Of a stretch of DNA of 35,983 nt, positions 15,641 through 24,250 are shown piece after piece (positions within the stretch are counted from its first letter, which is position 1; each line of letters begins with the position of its first letter). The stretch lies in contig CAYYAQ010000042.1 in assembly GCA_964469555.1 (NCBI GenBank), positions 1-35,983 of the forward strand. Reading direction: 5' to 3'. The translations under genes and the position numbers were made by a program. Under the pieces are notes generated by a model, which saw only the letters and a program-made list of their open reading frames with translations, had not been told where the DNA came from and did not search any database. Origin of the DNA: CAYYAQ01 sp964469555. GTDB lineage: Bacteria > Planctomycetota > UBA1135 > UBA2386.

Positions 15641-17317
15641 ATGAGCAGCCAGCCCTCGATTCCCAAAACTCGAACGAACGCAATCAGACCGGTCCTCTTC
15701 TCAATCGGGGGAGCCGTGATCCTGTTCTTGTTGCTGTTGTTTCTGAACCAATCCTCGGACGATGCGCAGACAAACACGAAATCAGAGGACGAGACACCGA
15801 AGCGGGAAGGCACGATCGCAGTAAAACCGCCGGTGCTTCCCCATGTCGAGATCCGGGCCCTCGAAGATCCCGACCCCGGCGTCGGTGATGGCGCCAAGGA
15901 ACAAGTCCTGCGCGGACGATTCCTCAACGACAAAGGCGAGCCGATCCCCTCACAACCATACTGGGTCCACTGGGGCCGTCAGTACTTCGACGAGCAAGGT
16001 GACCTCGCCGAAATCACTCGCCCCCTGGCCCACGCCAAGCGAACGGACGCACTGGGGAGATTTTCGGTGAGGGTGCGAGCACCGGGGCGCGGGCTGCTCT
16101 GGTTTCACGCTCCCGCCGGTCTGCGCGCAGCGTGCGTGATCAACGCGGAAACGCTGAAGACTCGCGCATGGCATGACATTCGACTGCCCAAAACCGACAT
16201 CGTCTCGATCAAGGGAATCGGCGTAAGCCCGTCGGCTCGATTTCGGGTCGTGGTGAGTCCCGCGACGAAGTCCCGAGGCGGTTGGGATGCGTCCGAGATC
16301 GAGACATGGCCATCGCAGTTTTGGAAGCGGTCAGATGCCCATGTGGACTTCCTGGTCACGCACTCCTTCGAGAGCCCCGAGTTCATTGGGTCCGGCCACA
16401 TTCGCGTCCTCGCCTGGCGGCCCTTTGAGCTCAACGTGAAAGGCAAGGACTTCGAGGTGCAAGCGGAGGAGGGCCGGTACCGCGTCACGAGAGCGCCCGG
16501 CGTGAGGATGTTCCGCGCGGGAAAGAAGACACCGAGCGGTATCCTCGTGGTCCGCGACTCTTCAGGTGGATCTCCCACGGAGGTGTCCGGGATCGCCATC
16601 ACTGGTTCACAGCCGGGCGAAGGCCAATGGTCAGAGCGCCGCGCGCTCGAACGCGGTCGATGCGGTCTCGGCTACCAGATGCTGCGAGCCGGCGAGACCC
16701 ATCACCTCTGTGTGGTCATGGCGGACGGTGAGTTCTTCAAAAGAGAGATCGAGGTCGCCGACGCAGCCCCACAAGCAACCGTGACACTCGTACGCGGGCA
16801 GGGACGGGCACCCCTGCGCATCCCTGTAGAACTCGGTTCCCCAAGCGGACACGTGACGATCATCGCGGAAACGAGCAACGGGCAGATCGTCCGCGGGCGA
16901 CCATGGTCCAGACTCGAGATCGAGGACCGTCACTTCGGCTACGTGTTGCGGAACGACGCGGCCCTTCTCGTCCGGAGTCCGCGCTCTTTCGCCGGGCTGT
17001 TCGTGATGTGCGAAGACGGTCGCGTCGCCGCCGGACGGGACCGCGCGACGTGGCTACCCGGAGAAGTCATCCCTGACATCGATCTCGGCGACGCGTACCA
17101 GCGGCTGGGAAGGCAGGCCCAAGCTCGCGCCGAGTTCGACTTGGAGATCACGACGAAGAGCGGGCGCAAGTACTGGATTACCCTGGACCGCTGCACGATG
17201 GATCCCAAGACCAGGTGGTTCCCGGTGTGGAGCAAGTTCGTGCCGACGGGAATGCGCTACCGCTTCGCGTTCGCAGTCGCCGGCGAAGAGCCGGTGGAGT
17301 TGGTACCGGGACAGTAG
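15641..17317 (+). CDS. Membrane-anchored exported protein of unknown function
   Basis: A 558-residue protein not recognised. Residues 1-16 are basic, 17-36 form a membrane anchor (FSIGGAVILFLLLLF), and 38-60 form an acidic/polar linker. The rest is beta-rich, with stretches such as LRGRFLNDKGEPIPSQPYWV followed by TDALGRFSVRVRAPGRGLLW, the pattern of carboxypeptidase-regulatory-like or other beta-sandwich repeats where a modified default value is followed by 'DalGrF'. No catalytic motif was found. It is followed after 27 bases by the PQQ-propeller gene on the same strand, so the two are probably co-expressed and both face the periplasm. Confidence 0.8.
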   Translation: MSSQPSIPKTRTNAIRPVLFSIGGAVILFLLLLFLNQSSDDAQTNTKSEDETPKREGTIAVKPPVLPHVEIRALEDPDPGVGDGAKEQVLRGRFLNDKGEPIPSQPYWVHWGRQYFDEQGDLAEITRPLAHAKRTDALGRFSVRVRAPGRGLLWFHAPAGLRAACVINAETLKTRAWHDIRLPKTDIVSIKGIGVSPSARFRVVVSPATKSRGGWDASEIETWPSQFWKRSDAHVDFLVTHSFESPEFIGSGHIRVLAWRPFELNVKGKDFEVQAEEGRYRVTRAPGVRMFRAGKKTPSGILVVRDSSGGSPTEVSGIAITGSQPGEGQWSERRALERGRCGLGYQMLRAGETHHLCVVMADGEFFKREIEVADAAPQATVTLVRGQGRAPLRIPVELGSPSGHVTIIAETSNGQIVRGRPWSRLEIEDRHFGYVLRNDAALLVRSPRSFAGLFVMCEDGRVAAGRDRATWLPGEVIPDIDLGDAYQRLGRQAQARAEFDLEITTKSGRKYWITLDRCTMDPKTRWFPVWSKFVPTGMRYRFAFAVAGEEPVELVPGQ

Positions 17318-17344
17318 CTCGCGTCCTGTAGAGTTCCAGCTCTC

Positions 17345-18673
17345 ATGACCAGGGCTCACGCGTTCGCACTCATTCTCTCGCTGACCACGGGTATCGCCGC
17401 GCAAGCCGATCCAAAACCCGTGGCGTCAGCGAAATCGCCGGGCATGGACTGGCCACAGTTCCGCGGACCGAACCGCGACGGGGTGTGGCGAGAGAAGGGT
17501 TTGATGACCGCGTTTCCCGACAAGCTGAAGATCCGGTGGTCGAAACCGATCGCGGGTGGCTACTCGGGACCAACCGTGGCCGCCGGGCGCGTCTACGTGA
17601 CGGACCGTATCGACGAGGATGCGGAGATCGAACGCGTGCACTGCTTCGCGTGGGACACCGGCAAGAAGCTCTGGTCGCATTCCTACCCGTGCCAGTACCG
17701 CGTCTCCTACAAGGCGGGTCCGCGATGCTCCGTTCTCGTCGCAGACGGACGCGCCTACAGCCTGGGCGCGATGGGACACCTGTTTTGCTTCGACGCCAAG
17801 AGCGGGAAGGTTCTCTGGTCGAAGGACCTCGACAAGGAGTATCTCATCAGGATGCCGATCTGGGGGATCAGCGCCTCGCCGATCCTGGAAGGAGGGTTGC
17901 TGATCGTTCCGGTCTCTGGCCGGAAAGCGTACCTCGTCGCGTTCGAGCCAAAGACCGGCAAGGAGAAGTGGAAGGCGTTCTCCGATCGCGGCAACTACTC
18001 GGCGCCGATCGTCATCGAGCAGGCGAAGAAGCGAGTCCTCGTGACGTGGAGCGGCGATCGCGTCCTCGGAGTCGACCCGGCGACCGGCGAGCTGCACTGG
18101 TCCATTCCTTTCAAGGCGAGGAACATGCCGCTCGGCGTGGCCTCCCCGGTTCTCCACGAGGACAAGCTCTTCCTCACGGGTTTCTACGACGGCTGCATCC
18201 TGATACGTCTCGCGCAGGACAAGGTCGAAGCAAAGAAGCTCTGGCGCCGCAGGGGCCGGAACGAGCGCATGACCGACGGCCTGCACAGCACCATCTCGAC
18301 GCCGCTCATCCGCGACGGCCACGTGTACGGCGTCGACAGCTACGGTGAGTTCCGGTGCCTCAAGCTCGAGGACGGCGAGCGTGTGTGGGAGGACCGGACC
18401 GCGGTGCCGCGCTCCCGTTGGGCGACCATCCACTTCGTGCAGAACGGGGAGACCACGTGGATGTTCAACGAACGTGGCGAGCTGATCCTGGGCGACCTCT
18501 CTCCGAAGGGCTTCCGCGAGATCGACCGTGTCAAGTTGATCAAGCCGACGCGCGGGCAACTCAACCAACGTGGTGGCGTGTGTTGGACGCACCCCGCGTA
18601 CGCCTACAAGCACGTATTCGTGCGCAGCGACGCCGAGATCGTCTGCGCCGACCTGTCCGCCGCTACGAAGTAG
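17345..18673 (+). CDS. Exported PQQ-binding-like beta-propeller protein
   Basis: A 442-residue protein with a Sec signal peptide (residues 1-19, FALILSLTTGIAAQA) and a mature part beginning DWPQFRGPNRDGVW, the hallmark opening of a large planctomycetal and verrucomicrobial family. Blades repeat the PQQ-like pattern: FDAKSGKVLWSKDLD, FEPKTGKEKWKAFSD, VDPATGELHWSIPFK, KLEDGERVWEDR. Each has the A/G-x-x-T/S-G-x-x-x-W motif. Propellers of this class resemble BamB or alcohol dehydrogenase propellers, but residues for PQQ and metal catalysis are not evident, so a binding or scaffold role is likelier. Length is typical. It follows the anchored protein at 15641 by 27 bases. Confidence 0.92.
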   Translation: MTRAHAFALILSLTTGIAAQADPKPVASAKSPGMDWPQFRGPNRDGVWREKGLMTAFPDKLKIRWSKPIAGGYSGPTVAAGRVYVTDRIDEDAEIERVHCFAWDTGKKLWSHSYPCQYRVSYKAGPRCSVLVADGRAYSLGAMGHLFCFDAKSGKVLWSKDLDKEYLIRMPIWGISASPILEGGLLIVPVSGRKAYLVAFEPKTGKEKWKAFSDRGNYSAPIVIEQAKKRVLVTWSGDRVLGVDPATGELHWSIPFKARNMPLGVASPVLHEDKLFLTGFYDGCILIRLAQDKVEAKKLWRRRGRNERMTDGLHSTISTPLIRDGHVYGVDSYGEFRCLKLEDGERVWEDRTAVPRSRWATIHFVQNGETTWMFNERGELILGDLSPKGFREIDRVKLIKPTRGQLNQRGGVCWTHPAYAYKHVFVRSDAEIVCADLSAATK

Positions 18674-18679
18674 TCGAAT

Positions 18680-18832
18680 CTACCGAAGTTGCTGGACGCG
18701 ACCCAACGCGTCCTGCCCTTCCCTCGAGACGATCTTCATGCCGTCGTAGAGCCACGGACTCGGCAGGCTCCGAATCTTGTACCGCGTCGCGACATTCGAG
18801 CGCCAGCTCGTGATGTTGATGCCGTCCTTTCT
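18680..18832 (-). pseudogene. C-terminal fragment of a thioredoxin-like protein
   Basis: Fifty codons on the minus strand end at TAG 18680. They read INITSWRSNVATRYKIRS, then the cis-Pro segment SLPSPWLYDG and a final helix QDALGRVQQLR. This aligns end to end with the tail of the TGA-containing thioredoxin at 7559 (INIQTWGSQVAKQCEIRK, KLPTLWLYKG). An in-frame TAG at 18833-18835 lies immediately upstream, and no CxxC segment, start codon or signal was found in the preceding bases up to the next gene. It is therefore a remnant of a paralogous thioredoxin. The rest of the 18674-19010 gap holds no other convincing gene. Confidence 0.58.
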
Positions 18833-19082
18833 CTATCCCCAACGGTCACCGTGGACCGCCGACGAAGGGGCCAGACCGCGCGAGATGGTGACGTACCAAC
18901 TCAGGGTTTGCCCCCCCTCTCTCATCAGTTCAGCGCGAAGAGAAGCTGATCACGCTTGAGGTCGATCGAGCCGAGTGACACGATCTCCTCGCCCGCGCTC
19001 TTAGACTGGAACGACCGCCATCCGCATCCTCTTCGTAAGCGATTCGATCCGCGAACCCGTCACCGGGATCGGCCGCATCGCG

Positions 19083-20096
19083 ATGACGCTGCTGCGCGAA
19101 CTCGTCGACCTCGGCGCGGACGTCATCGCCATCGACTCGGAGGACAACCCGGTCGCTCGATCGATCTGTGGCAATGTCCGGGTGCTGCCGTGCAGTGGAT
19201 CTTTCATGCGCATGGGACGATGGCACCTGAACCTGTTGCGCCGCGTCCAGCGACTCGACATCGAGCACGACGTGCTGTTCGACCCGACGGGCTACCCCAA
19301 TGTCCTCGGCGACCACCCCCGACAGGCGGTGTTGGTCCACGACCTGAGCATGTTCCGACGTGGCCTCTACCGCCGCGGCAAGCGCACGTGGTTCCGCCTG
19401 TTCTACGGTCGCGCCCTGCGGAAGGCGCAGCTCCGCGTCTGCGTGTCCACCCACACGCGACAGGAGCTGATAGAGCGATTCGACCTGCCAGAAAAGGGGT
19501 GCGTCGTCGTCCCGAACAGCCTGGATCCGGAGTTCGGCGCGCCGATCGACGGGGAGCCTCACGCCGCCATGCCCGAGGGCCCCTTCTTCCTGACCGTGGG
19601 CACGATCGAACGGCGCAAGAACACCGACCGCCTGCTCGAGGCGTTCGCCCGCGCCGATGTGCCCCACTGTCTCGTCCTGGCGGGTCGCCCCGGCACGGGG
19701 AGCGAGGAGATCCTGCGGCGGGCCGCGGGGCTCGGCGAGCGGGTCCTGATCCTGACGGGGACTTCGGACGTGGAGCTCCGGCACCTGTACCGACGCGCCA
19801 CGGCACTGCTGTTCCCCTCTCTCGAGGAAGGGTTCGGCCTGCCCATCCTCGAAGCGATGCAGTCGGACCTCCCTGTCCTGACTGCGAACGTCAGCGCGAT
19901 GCCGGAAGTCGCGGGGGACGCGGCCCTCCTCGTGGACCCCACGGACGTCCTCGCGATTCGCGACGGACTGGTCCGATTGAGTAGGGATGAAGAACTGCGG
20001 CGCGATCTCGTGGCACGGGGCCGGCTACGCCTGCCTCTCTTCGATGCGAGGCGGAATACACAGGCCCTGCTCGCGCACCTACGGGGTCTTCCCTAG
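19083..20096 (+). CDS. Glycosyltransferase family 4, start codon apparently lost
   Basis: A GT-B family 4 glycosyltransferase with the donor-domain opening FFLTVGTIERRKNTDRLLEA and the signature EEGFGLPILEAM followed by LPVLTANVSAMPEVAGDAAL. From ATG 19083 it has 337 residues, but coding clearly begins earlier: 19011-19082 reads IRILFVSDSIREPVTGIGRI, the normal first strand and glycine loop of the family. In that stretch the only candidate initiator is ACG at 19011 (ACG-ACC-GCC), with a TAG stop at 19002; no ATG, GTG or TTG is available. Either ACG is used, or an ATG mutated to ACG and the protein now starts internally without its acceptor-side glycine loop. It may build a surface glycan; no cluster mates are present. 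Confidence 0.85.
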   Translation: MTLLRELVDLGADVIAIDSEDNPVARSICGNVRVLPCSGSFMRMGRWHLNLLRRVQRLDIEHDVLFDPTGYPNVLGDHPRQAVLVHDLSMFRRGLYRRGKRTWFRLFYGRALRKAQLRVCVSTHTRQELIERFDLPEKGCVVVPNSLDPEFGAPIDGEPHAAMPEGPFFLTVGTIERRKNTDRLLEAFARADVPHCLVLAGRPGTGSEEILRRAAGLGERVLILTGTSDVELRHLYRRATALLFPSLEEGFGLPILEAMQSDLPVLTANVSAMPEVAGDAALLVDPTDVLAIRDGLVRLSRDEELRRDLVARGRLRLPLFDARRNTQALLAHLRGLP

Positions 20097-20109
20097 GGCT
20101 CTATCCTAG
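20093..20109. terminator. Weak hairpin between convergent genes
   Basis: CTAGG (20093-20097) pairs with CCTAG (20105-20109) over a 7-base loop, overlapping the stop of the GT4 gene and preceding the convergent XRE gene. There is no T-tract and the stem is only 5 bp, so termination here is tentative. Confidence 0.3.
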
Positions 20110-20160
20110 AGTCGAGTCCGTGCTAGCAGGTTCGTTGTGCTGTCGAAGCGAAAAGAGGCG

Positions 20161-20754
20161 CTAGGCCTCCGCAGCCAGACCGCCATCGACAACGTCCGTC
20201 GCGGGCGCCGAGGGCGCGCTCTTCGTTCCTTTTGCCACACCGTTGCCCTTGTTCCGCGGCTTGCGCTGAGACAGCAGCTCGCGGCTGAGGATCTCCCCGA
20301 GCTCCCGGTCCTGAGCGGCTTCGCCTTCGGAGATGGTGGCTCCGAGGGAGTCAGCAGCGTCCTTGTTCGCACAGAGGATGCGCTCGGCCTGGGCCGTGGA
20401 GTCGTAGAAACGCGAACCGCTCATGACGGGGCAGAGCAGCACACCGTCATTCGTACGGATGGCAGCGCCGTCCGGGACTTCCAACCAATGACCGCGAGCG
20501 ATCAGAGCGTTGCGCTCGGACCAGCGATCTCGCGCGCCGGGCTCGATCGGACGATCGTCGTCGAGAAGGTATGTCGGGGTGACGTCGTAATGTCGGGACA
20601 GAGCCATCAACATTGGCAACGTCGGCAGCGAACGACCCTGTTCGAGGTGTGACATGGTCGCCGGGCGAACGCCGAGCAGACGCGCAGTAACGCCTTGTGG
20701 TTCGCGCTTGTACCGCGTACGCAAATAGAACAGCTTCAGGTGCAGTCGTCTCAT
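20161..20754 (-). CDS. XRE-family helix-turn-helix transcriptional regulator
   Basis: A 197-residue cytoplasmic DNA-binding protein. Residues about 5-62 are a Cro/C1-type helix-turn-helix: LFYLRTRYKREPQGVTARLL, then GVRPATMSHLEQGRSLPTLP (recognition helix MSHLEQGR) and MLMALSRHYDVTPTYLLDDD. The central part (EVPDGAAIRTNDGVLLCPVM) could be a small ligand or contact domain, and the C-terminal third is polar and low complexity. The target is unknown. It has its own extended -10 promoter at 20792-20820. It is convergent with the GT4 gene and divergent from rsmJ. Confidence 0.86.
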   Translation of the reverse strand: MRRLHLKLFYLRTRYKREPQGVTARLLGVRPATMSHLEQGRSLPTLPMLMALSRHYDVTPTYLLDDDRPIEPGARDRWSERNALIARGHWLEVPDGAAIRTNDGVLLCPVMSGSRFYDSTAQAERILCANKDAADSLGATISEGEAAQDRELGEILSRELLSQRKPRNKGNGVAKGTKSAPSAPATDVVDGGLAAEA

Positions 20755-20784
20755 GGGTGTGATGGGCTGGAGGGAGGTGCCTGG

Positions 20785-20820
20785 TCCGATGATTATAGCA
20801 GTATCGCAGAAGCGTAACCA
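20785..20820 (-). promoter_or_regulatory. Extended -10 promoter of the XRE regulator gene
   Basis: On the minus strand TATAAT (20797 down to 20792) is a perfect -10 box preceded by TGC, giving the extended -10 pattern TGnTATAAT. A weak -35, TGGTTA, lies 17 bases upstream (20820-20815). Transcription would start near 20785, about 30 bases before ATG 20754. Confidence 0.6.
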
Positions 20821-20940
20821 GGGGCGCGGAACCTGCGACTCTGGGGAATTCTAGCACTCTGCGGCGAAGGTGTTGGTGCGCCTGACAAGAAATCCCGAGA
20901 CGGAGGAGGCATCCACCAATGCGGAGCATGGCATGGATCA

Positions 20941-20968
20941 CCGGCAATACCCCCATGACAGGGGCCGG
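20941..20968. other. Nested GC hairpin in the 20755-21103 intergenic region
   Basis: The 349-base gap between the XRE and rsmJ genes has no convincing gene. It holds a stem CCGG (20941-20944) with CCGG (20965-20968) and, inside it, CCCC with GGGG (20961-20964). The two stems are separated by a bulge on one side. It may belong to the rsmJ leader or be chance structure. Confidence 0.35.
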
Positions 20969-20988
20969 TCACCCACGAACCAAGACCC

Positions 20989-21008
20989 TGTTCTTGGTCC
21001 TTTCAGAA
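20989..21008. other. Perfect 7-bp inverted repeat upstream of rsmJ
   Basis: ACCAAGA (20989-20995) and TCTTGGT (21002-21008) flank a 6-base spacer. It could be an operator for a dimeric regulator such as the divergent XRE protein, or a weak hairpin followed by a short pyrimidine run. It lies about 96 bases before ATG 21104. Confidence 0.35.
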
Positions 21009-21103
21009 TGTGTAAGTAGTGCATCTTCACAACTTCAGGAAGGACGGGAATTGGGCCGTGTCGCGAGTATCGACGAAGAACTCCGCCGAGCTACCATCCG
21101 CGG

Positions 21104-21856
21104 ATGCGTCCCGGTGAGATCCTGCCCCAGCCCGAACACGACGATCTCGTTCTCGTGCGCGGGGCTGACGGGCTCGAGATCGAGGACCGGAGCCGCCCCC
21201 GCACGACCGCGGTTCGCGTCGACTTTCTGGGCGGTCATACGGCCCGACGTGGCGTGGGCATCAGCCGGCAGACCCACCCGCTCGCGCGGGCCGTGGGCCG
21301 AAACCAGCCGCTACCCACCGTGCTGGACGGCACCGCGGGCCTCGGTCGGGACGCGTTCGTCCTCGCTTGCCTCGGCTACCGGGTGACCGCCCTCGAGCGT
21401 TCGCCGGTGCTCCACGCCCTGCTCGCGGACGGCATCGCACGTCTTCTCACCCATCCCAAGGGCGAACAGCTGGTCCGAGACCGGCTGGCCGTGGAACTCG
21501 GCGACTGCGCGGACCGCCTGCGGGCGGCGCCTCGACCCGACGTGGTGTACCTGGATCCGATGTTCCCGCACCGCCGGAAGTCTGCTCTGGTCAAAAAGGA
21601 GATGCAGCTGTTCCAGAAGCTCCTTGGAGTCGCCGCGCCCGGGTCCGACGAGGAGGAGAGCCGCCAGCTGGTCCTCGCAGCCCGGCGGGCAGCCACCCAA
21701 CGCGTCGTCGTCAAGCGACCTGGCCGAAGCGCGGTGCTCGTGGACGGCGTGAGCTACGCGGTCCCCGGAAGCAGCGTGAGGTGGGACGTGTACCTGGCTG
21801 ACCCGAATCGGTCCGGGGCCGGTTTCGACTCGACCCCGCCGGGCGACGACGGATAA
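21104..21856 (+). CDS. rsmJ: 16S rRNA (guanine-1516-N2)-methyltransferase
   Basis: A 250-residue SAM-dependent enzyme expected to methylate N2 of G1516 in 16S rRNA. Diagnostic RsmJ stretches are present: VRVDFLGG near 38, LDGTAGLGRDAFVLACLG at 74-91 (SAM motif I with the family GTAGLGRDAF), VVYLDPMFPHRRKSALVKKE at 147-166 (catalytic DPMFPxRxKSALVKKEM) and ATQRVVVKRPGRSAVL. These match E. coli RsmJ almost word for word, and length is normal. The enzyme is best known from gammaproteobacteria, so its presence here is notable. ATG 21104 follows directly on a Pro-rich start; no Shine-Dalgarno is seen. The MscS gene starts 19 bases after its stop. Confidence 0.93.
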   Translation: MRPGEILPQPEHDDLVLVRGADGLEIEDRSRPRTTAVRVDFLGGHTARRGVGISRQTHPLARAVGRNQPLPTVLDGTAGLGRDAFVLACLGYRVTALERSPVLHALLADGIARLLTHPKGEQLVRDRLAVELGDCADRLRAAPRPDVVYLDPMFPHRRKSALVKKEMQLFQKLLGVAAPGSDEEESRQLVLAARRAATQRVVVKRPGRSAVLVDGVSYAVPGSSVRWDVYLADPNRSGAGFDSTPPGDDG

Positions 21857-21875
21857 TCAGCCTCGACGATTCTTC

Positions 21876-22952
21876 ATGACTATGCTGGCGACGCTGAGCA
21901 ATTTCCTGACGCGGTTCACGGACAACGCCTACCTCCAGGCCGGTATCGTGATCCTCGCGGCGTTCGTTGTCGCGCTGATCGTCAACGCCCTGGTCCGAAC
22001 CGTGGTGCTCCCGCTCCTGGGCCGCTTCACGAAGACCACGTTCGACGACGAGGTCGTCGGCTTGCTGCACGGGCCGATGATCAAGTCGATCATGCTCATC
22101 GGTCTGGGGGTCGCGACCGAACTCCTCCGTCTCACCGACGAGAACACGACACAGACCATCCGCGTGCTGTGGACGATCGGCATCCTCGTGTGGGCCTCGT
22201 TCTCGTTCAAGCTGTCGCACAAGCTGCTGCATCTCGCGAAGGGGCAGACGGACAAGTTCATCGCCGTCGAGAGCCGGACGTTCCCACTCTTCGATAACGC
22301 CGGCAAGGTCCTGATCTTCGGGATCGCGACCTACCTGGTCATCTACGCGTGGGACGTGGACGCAACGGGGTGGGTCGCGTCGGCGGGGATCGTCGGTCTC
22401 GCGCTGAGCTTCGCGGCGCAGGACAGCCTCTCCAACCTGTTCGCCGGGGTCTTCATCATCGCGGACGCGCCCTACAAGGTCGGTGACTTCATCAACCTCG
22501 AGAGCGGTGAGCGCGGCCAGGTTTCGCATATCGGCCTGCGATCCACGCGGCTGCTAACCCGCGACGACATCGAGGTCACGATTCCGAACTCGGTCATGGG
22601 CACGGCGCGGATCGTGAATGAGAGCGCCGGAGGGTGTCCGAAGCACCGCGTCCGGATCAAGGTCGGCGTGGCCTACGGTTCCGATGTCGACAAGGTGCGC
22701 GAAGTCCTGCTCGAAGCGTCGCAGAACGAAGAGGACGTCTGCCAGGATCCGGAACCACGCGTGCGGTTCCGGACCTTTGGAGACTCGAGCCTCGACTTCG
22801 AACTGCTGGTCTGGATCCCCACGCCGATCCTCCGCGGCCAGGTGATCGACACGCTGAACACGAAGATCTACAAGCTGTTCGCGAAGAACGGCATCGAGAT
22901 CCCCTTCCCACAGCGAGATGTGCACATCAAACAGACGCCGGGGACGGGGTAG
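21876..22952 (+). CDS. MscS-family mechanosensitive ion channel
   Basis: A 358-residue inner-membrane channel that would release osmolytes under turgor stress. Four or five membrane helices occupy residues about 18-160. The pore helix is clear: WVASAGIVGLALSFAAQD with SLSNLFAGVFIIAD. It is followed by the beta-domain (PYKVGDFINL, GQVSHIGLRSTRLLTRDD, VTIPNSVM) and the C-terminal alpha/beta part (VRFRTFGDSSLDFELLVWIP, FAKNGIEIPFPQRDVHI). The extra N-terminal helices and length resemble YnaI or YbdG-type medium MscS proteins rather than minimal MscS (286 residues). The QD motif replaces the GLAL-QG of E. coli MscS. It is probably co-transcribed with rsmJ. Confidence 0.93.
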   Translation: MTMLATLSNFLTRFTDNAYLQAGIVILAAFVVALIVNALVRTVVLPLLGRFTKTTFDDEVVGLLHGPMIKSIMLIGLGVATELLRLTDENTTQTIRVLWTIGILVWASFSFKLSHKLLHLAKGQTDKFIAVESRTFPLFDNAGKVLIFGIATYLVIYAWDVDATGWVASAGIVGLALSFAAQDSLSNLFAGVFIIADAPYKVGDFINLESGERGQVSHIGLRSTRLLTRDDIEVTIPNSVMGTARIVNESAGGCPKHRVRIKVGVAYGSDVDKVREVLLEASQNEEDVCQDPEPRVRFRTFGDSSLDFELLVWIPTPILRGQVIDTLNTKIYKLFAKNGIEIPFPQRDVHIKQTPGTG

Positions 22953-23003
22953 TCGAGAGACAGCGATGCACACCGTCAGGCACGAGGCGTGTGGGACAGA
23001 TGC

Positions 23004-23147
23004 GTGACGGCCCGCGAAGACGATGACGACATCGCGGAAACTCAGCGTCATCGCCCGGCCTTCGACCCCCAGGCGCGCGCGCCGTGGATCGCGTTCCTGG
23101 ATCACGACGACGTGTGGCGAGGCTACCTCGGCTCGTTCGTCGGCTGA
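23004..23147 (+). CDS. Short ORF with a GT2-like motif, doubtful
   Basis: GTG 23004 opens 47 codons with high GC at third positions. The end contains PWIAFLDHDDVWRGYLGS, which resembles the W-I-A-F-L-D-x-D-D motif of family 2 glycosyltransferases, but the surrounding domain is missing. It may be a gene fragment or chance. It ends 14 bases from the convergent lipoprotein gene. Confidence 0.3.
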   Translation: MTAREDDDDIAETQRHRPAFDPQARAPWIAFLDHDDVWRGYLGSFVG

Positions 23148-23161
23148 GGCCTGCGGCCCGA

Positions 23162-23989
23162 CTAGGATCCGAGGGGATGGAACGCGTCGATGTCGAACCG
23201 GACGTCCATGTTGCCGGTCAGCGTGTCCCCGGTGTGCAGATCCAGCGTGAACGTCATCGTAAACCCCGAAGGGTCGTACTTCGTCACATTGACCGTTCCC
23301 CCGACCGCGATCGGTCGTACGGCGTACGTTCCCGTCGAGACCTCGATCGCGATGCCGAGGTCAGAAGGTCCCGTCCCAACGTTCAGAACGCCCAGGGCGA
23401 GGTTGGCCGATTCGAAGTCCATTTCGAAGTCCAGATCCGCGCTTCCCGTCAACACCTCGACTTCGCCCAACGCGGTCTTCGCCGAATCGGTGAACTTGCG
23501 GATGCCGACCGCCAGGTCCGTGGAGTGCGTGATTTTCGTGCCGCGGATCGACCCCGTGACCGAGAACGTCCCCGTCGGCGCGAACTTCGTCATGCGGAAC
23601 GTGCCGGTCACGTCCGAACCGTTGACTTTGCGAACCGTGTAGGTGCCCTGGCCCGAGATCGCGGTCGTCAGCGTGCCGTCGACGTGGGTCAGTCCACCGT
23701 CGAGCACGACGGCGACGAACTCGAACGTGTTGCCCTGCACGGTCCCCGAGAGATCGGCGCCGTGGATCTTCGCTCCCGAAACCGAGAAGAACAACGCGGC
23801 AGGACCGACCTCGTCTTCGCCAGTCTCAGTGGTCCAGATCTTCCAGAACCCCTGGAGATCCAATGCCGTGCCGAGAGGAGCTGGACTCGAACTGCTCCCG
23901 GAACAACCGGTAAACCCGAGGGTCGCGGCGCACATCAAGACAGCCAGGGTTTGAAACAGTCGCCGTGTTGGGAGGAAACTCAGTCTCAT
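23162..23989 (-). CDS. Predicted lipoprotein of unknown function, beta-rich
   Basis: A 275-residue exported protein. Residues 1-28 form a lipoprotein signal with the lipobox GFTGC (Cys29), followed by a Ser-rich linker GSSSSPAP. The mature part is repetitive antiparallel beta sequence with alternating Thr/Val and Gly (TVQGNTFEFVAVVLDGG, GTFSVTGSIRGTKI, TMTFTLDLHTGDTLTGNMDV). It recalls lipocalin-like or autotransporter-like beta structure but matches no family I can name. An in-frame ATG at 24004 would add five residues. It is divergent from the decayed DUF4846 gene. Confidence 0.76.
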   Translation of the reverse strand: MRLSFLPTRRLFQTLAVLMCAATLGFTGCSGSSSSPAPLGTALDLQGFWKIWTTETGEDEVGPAALFFSVSGAKIHGADLSGTVQGNTFEFVAVVLDGGLTHVDGTLTTAISGQGTYTVRKVNGSDVTGTFRMTKFAPTGTFSVTGSIRGTKITHSTDLAVGIRKFTDSAKTALGEVEVLTGSADLDFEMDFESANLALGVLNVGTGPSDLGIAIEVSTGTYAVRPIAVGGTVNVTKYDPSGFTMTFTLDLHTGDTLTGNMDVRFDIDAFHPLGS

Positions 23990-24250
23990 GTCTACGGAGA
24001 CCATAGCACGTCACGGGGTCGGATGGCCCCCCCCTCGGGCGGCGGTCCCGTGACCCCGGGTAGCCCGCCTCGCGGAAGTGTCGTCCGCACGGGAAGTTCG
24101 CTGCGCGGGTCAACTCGGCGTCCCGCAATCGCGCGTCTTCCCTCGACGAAAACCCGACACCTGCCGGGCAATCTGGACAGTCGGCGGGTGCTGGGATCCA
24201 AGGCTCCCTGCCGGTAGCCTGATGGGTTGTCCGAAGAGCTGGGAGGCTTC

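Noticed and set aside
23162..24004. Plus-strand open frames opposite the lipoprotein and other genes
   Set aside because: These are mirror frames of GC-rich genes with Arg/Pro-rich products. The minus-strand frame has the lipobox and normal codon bias.
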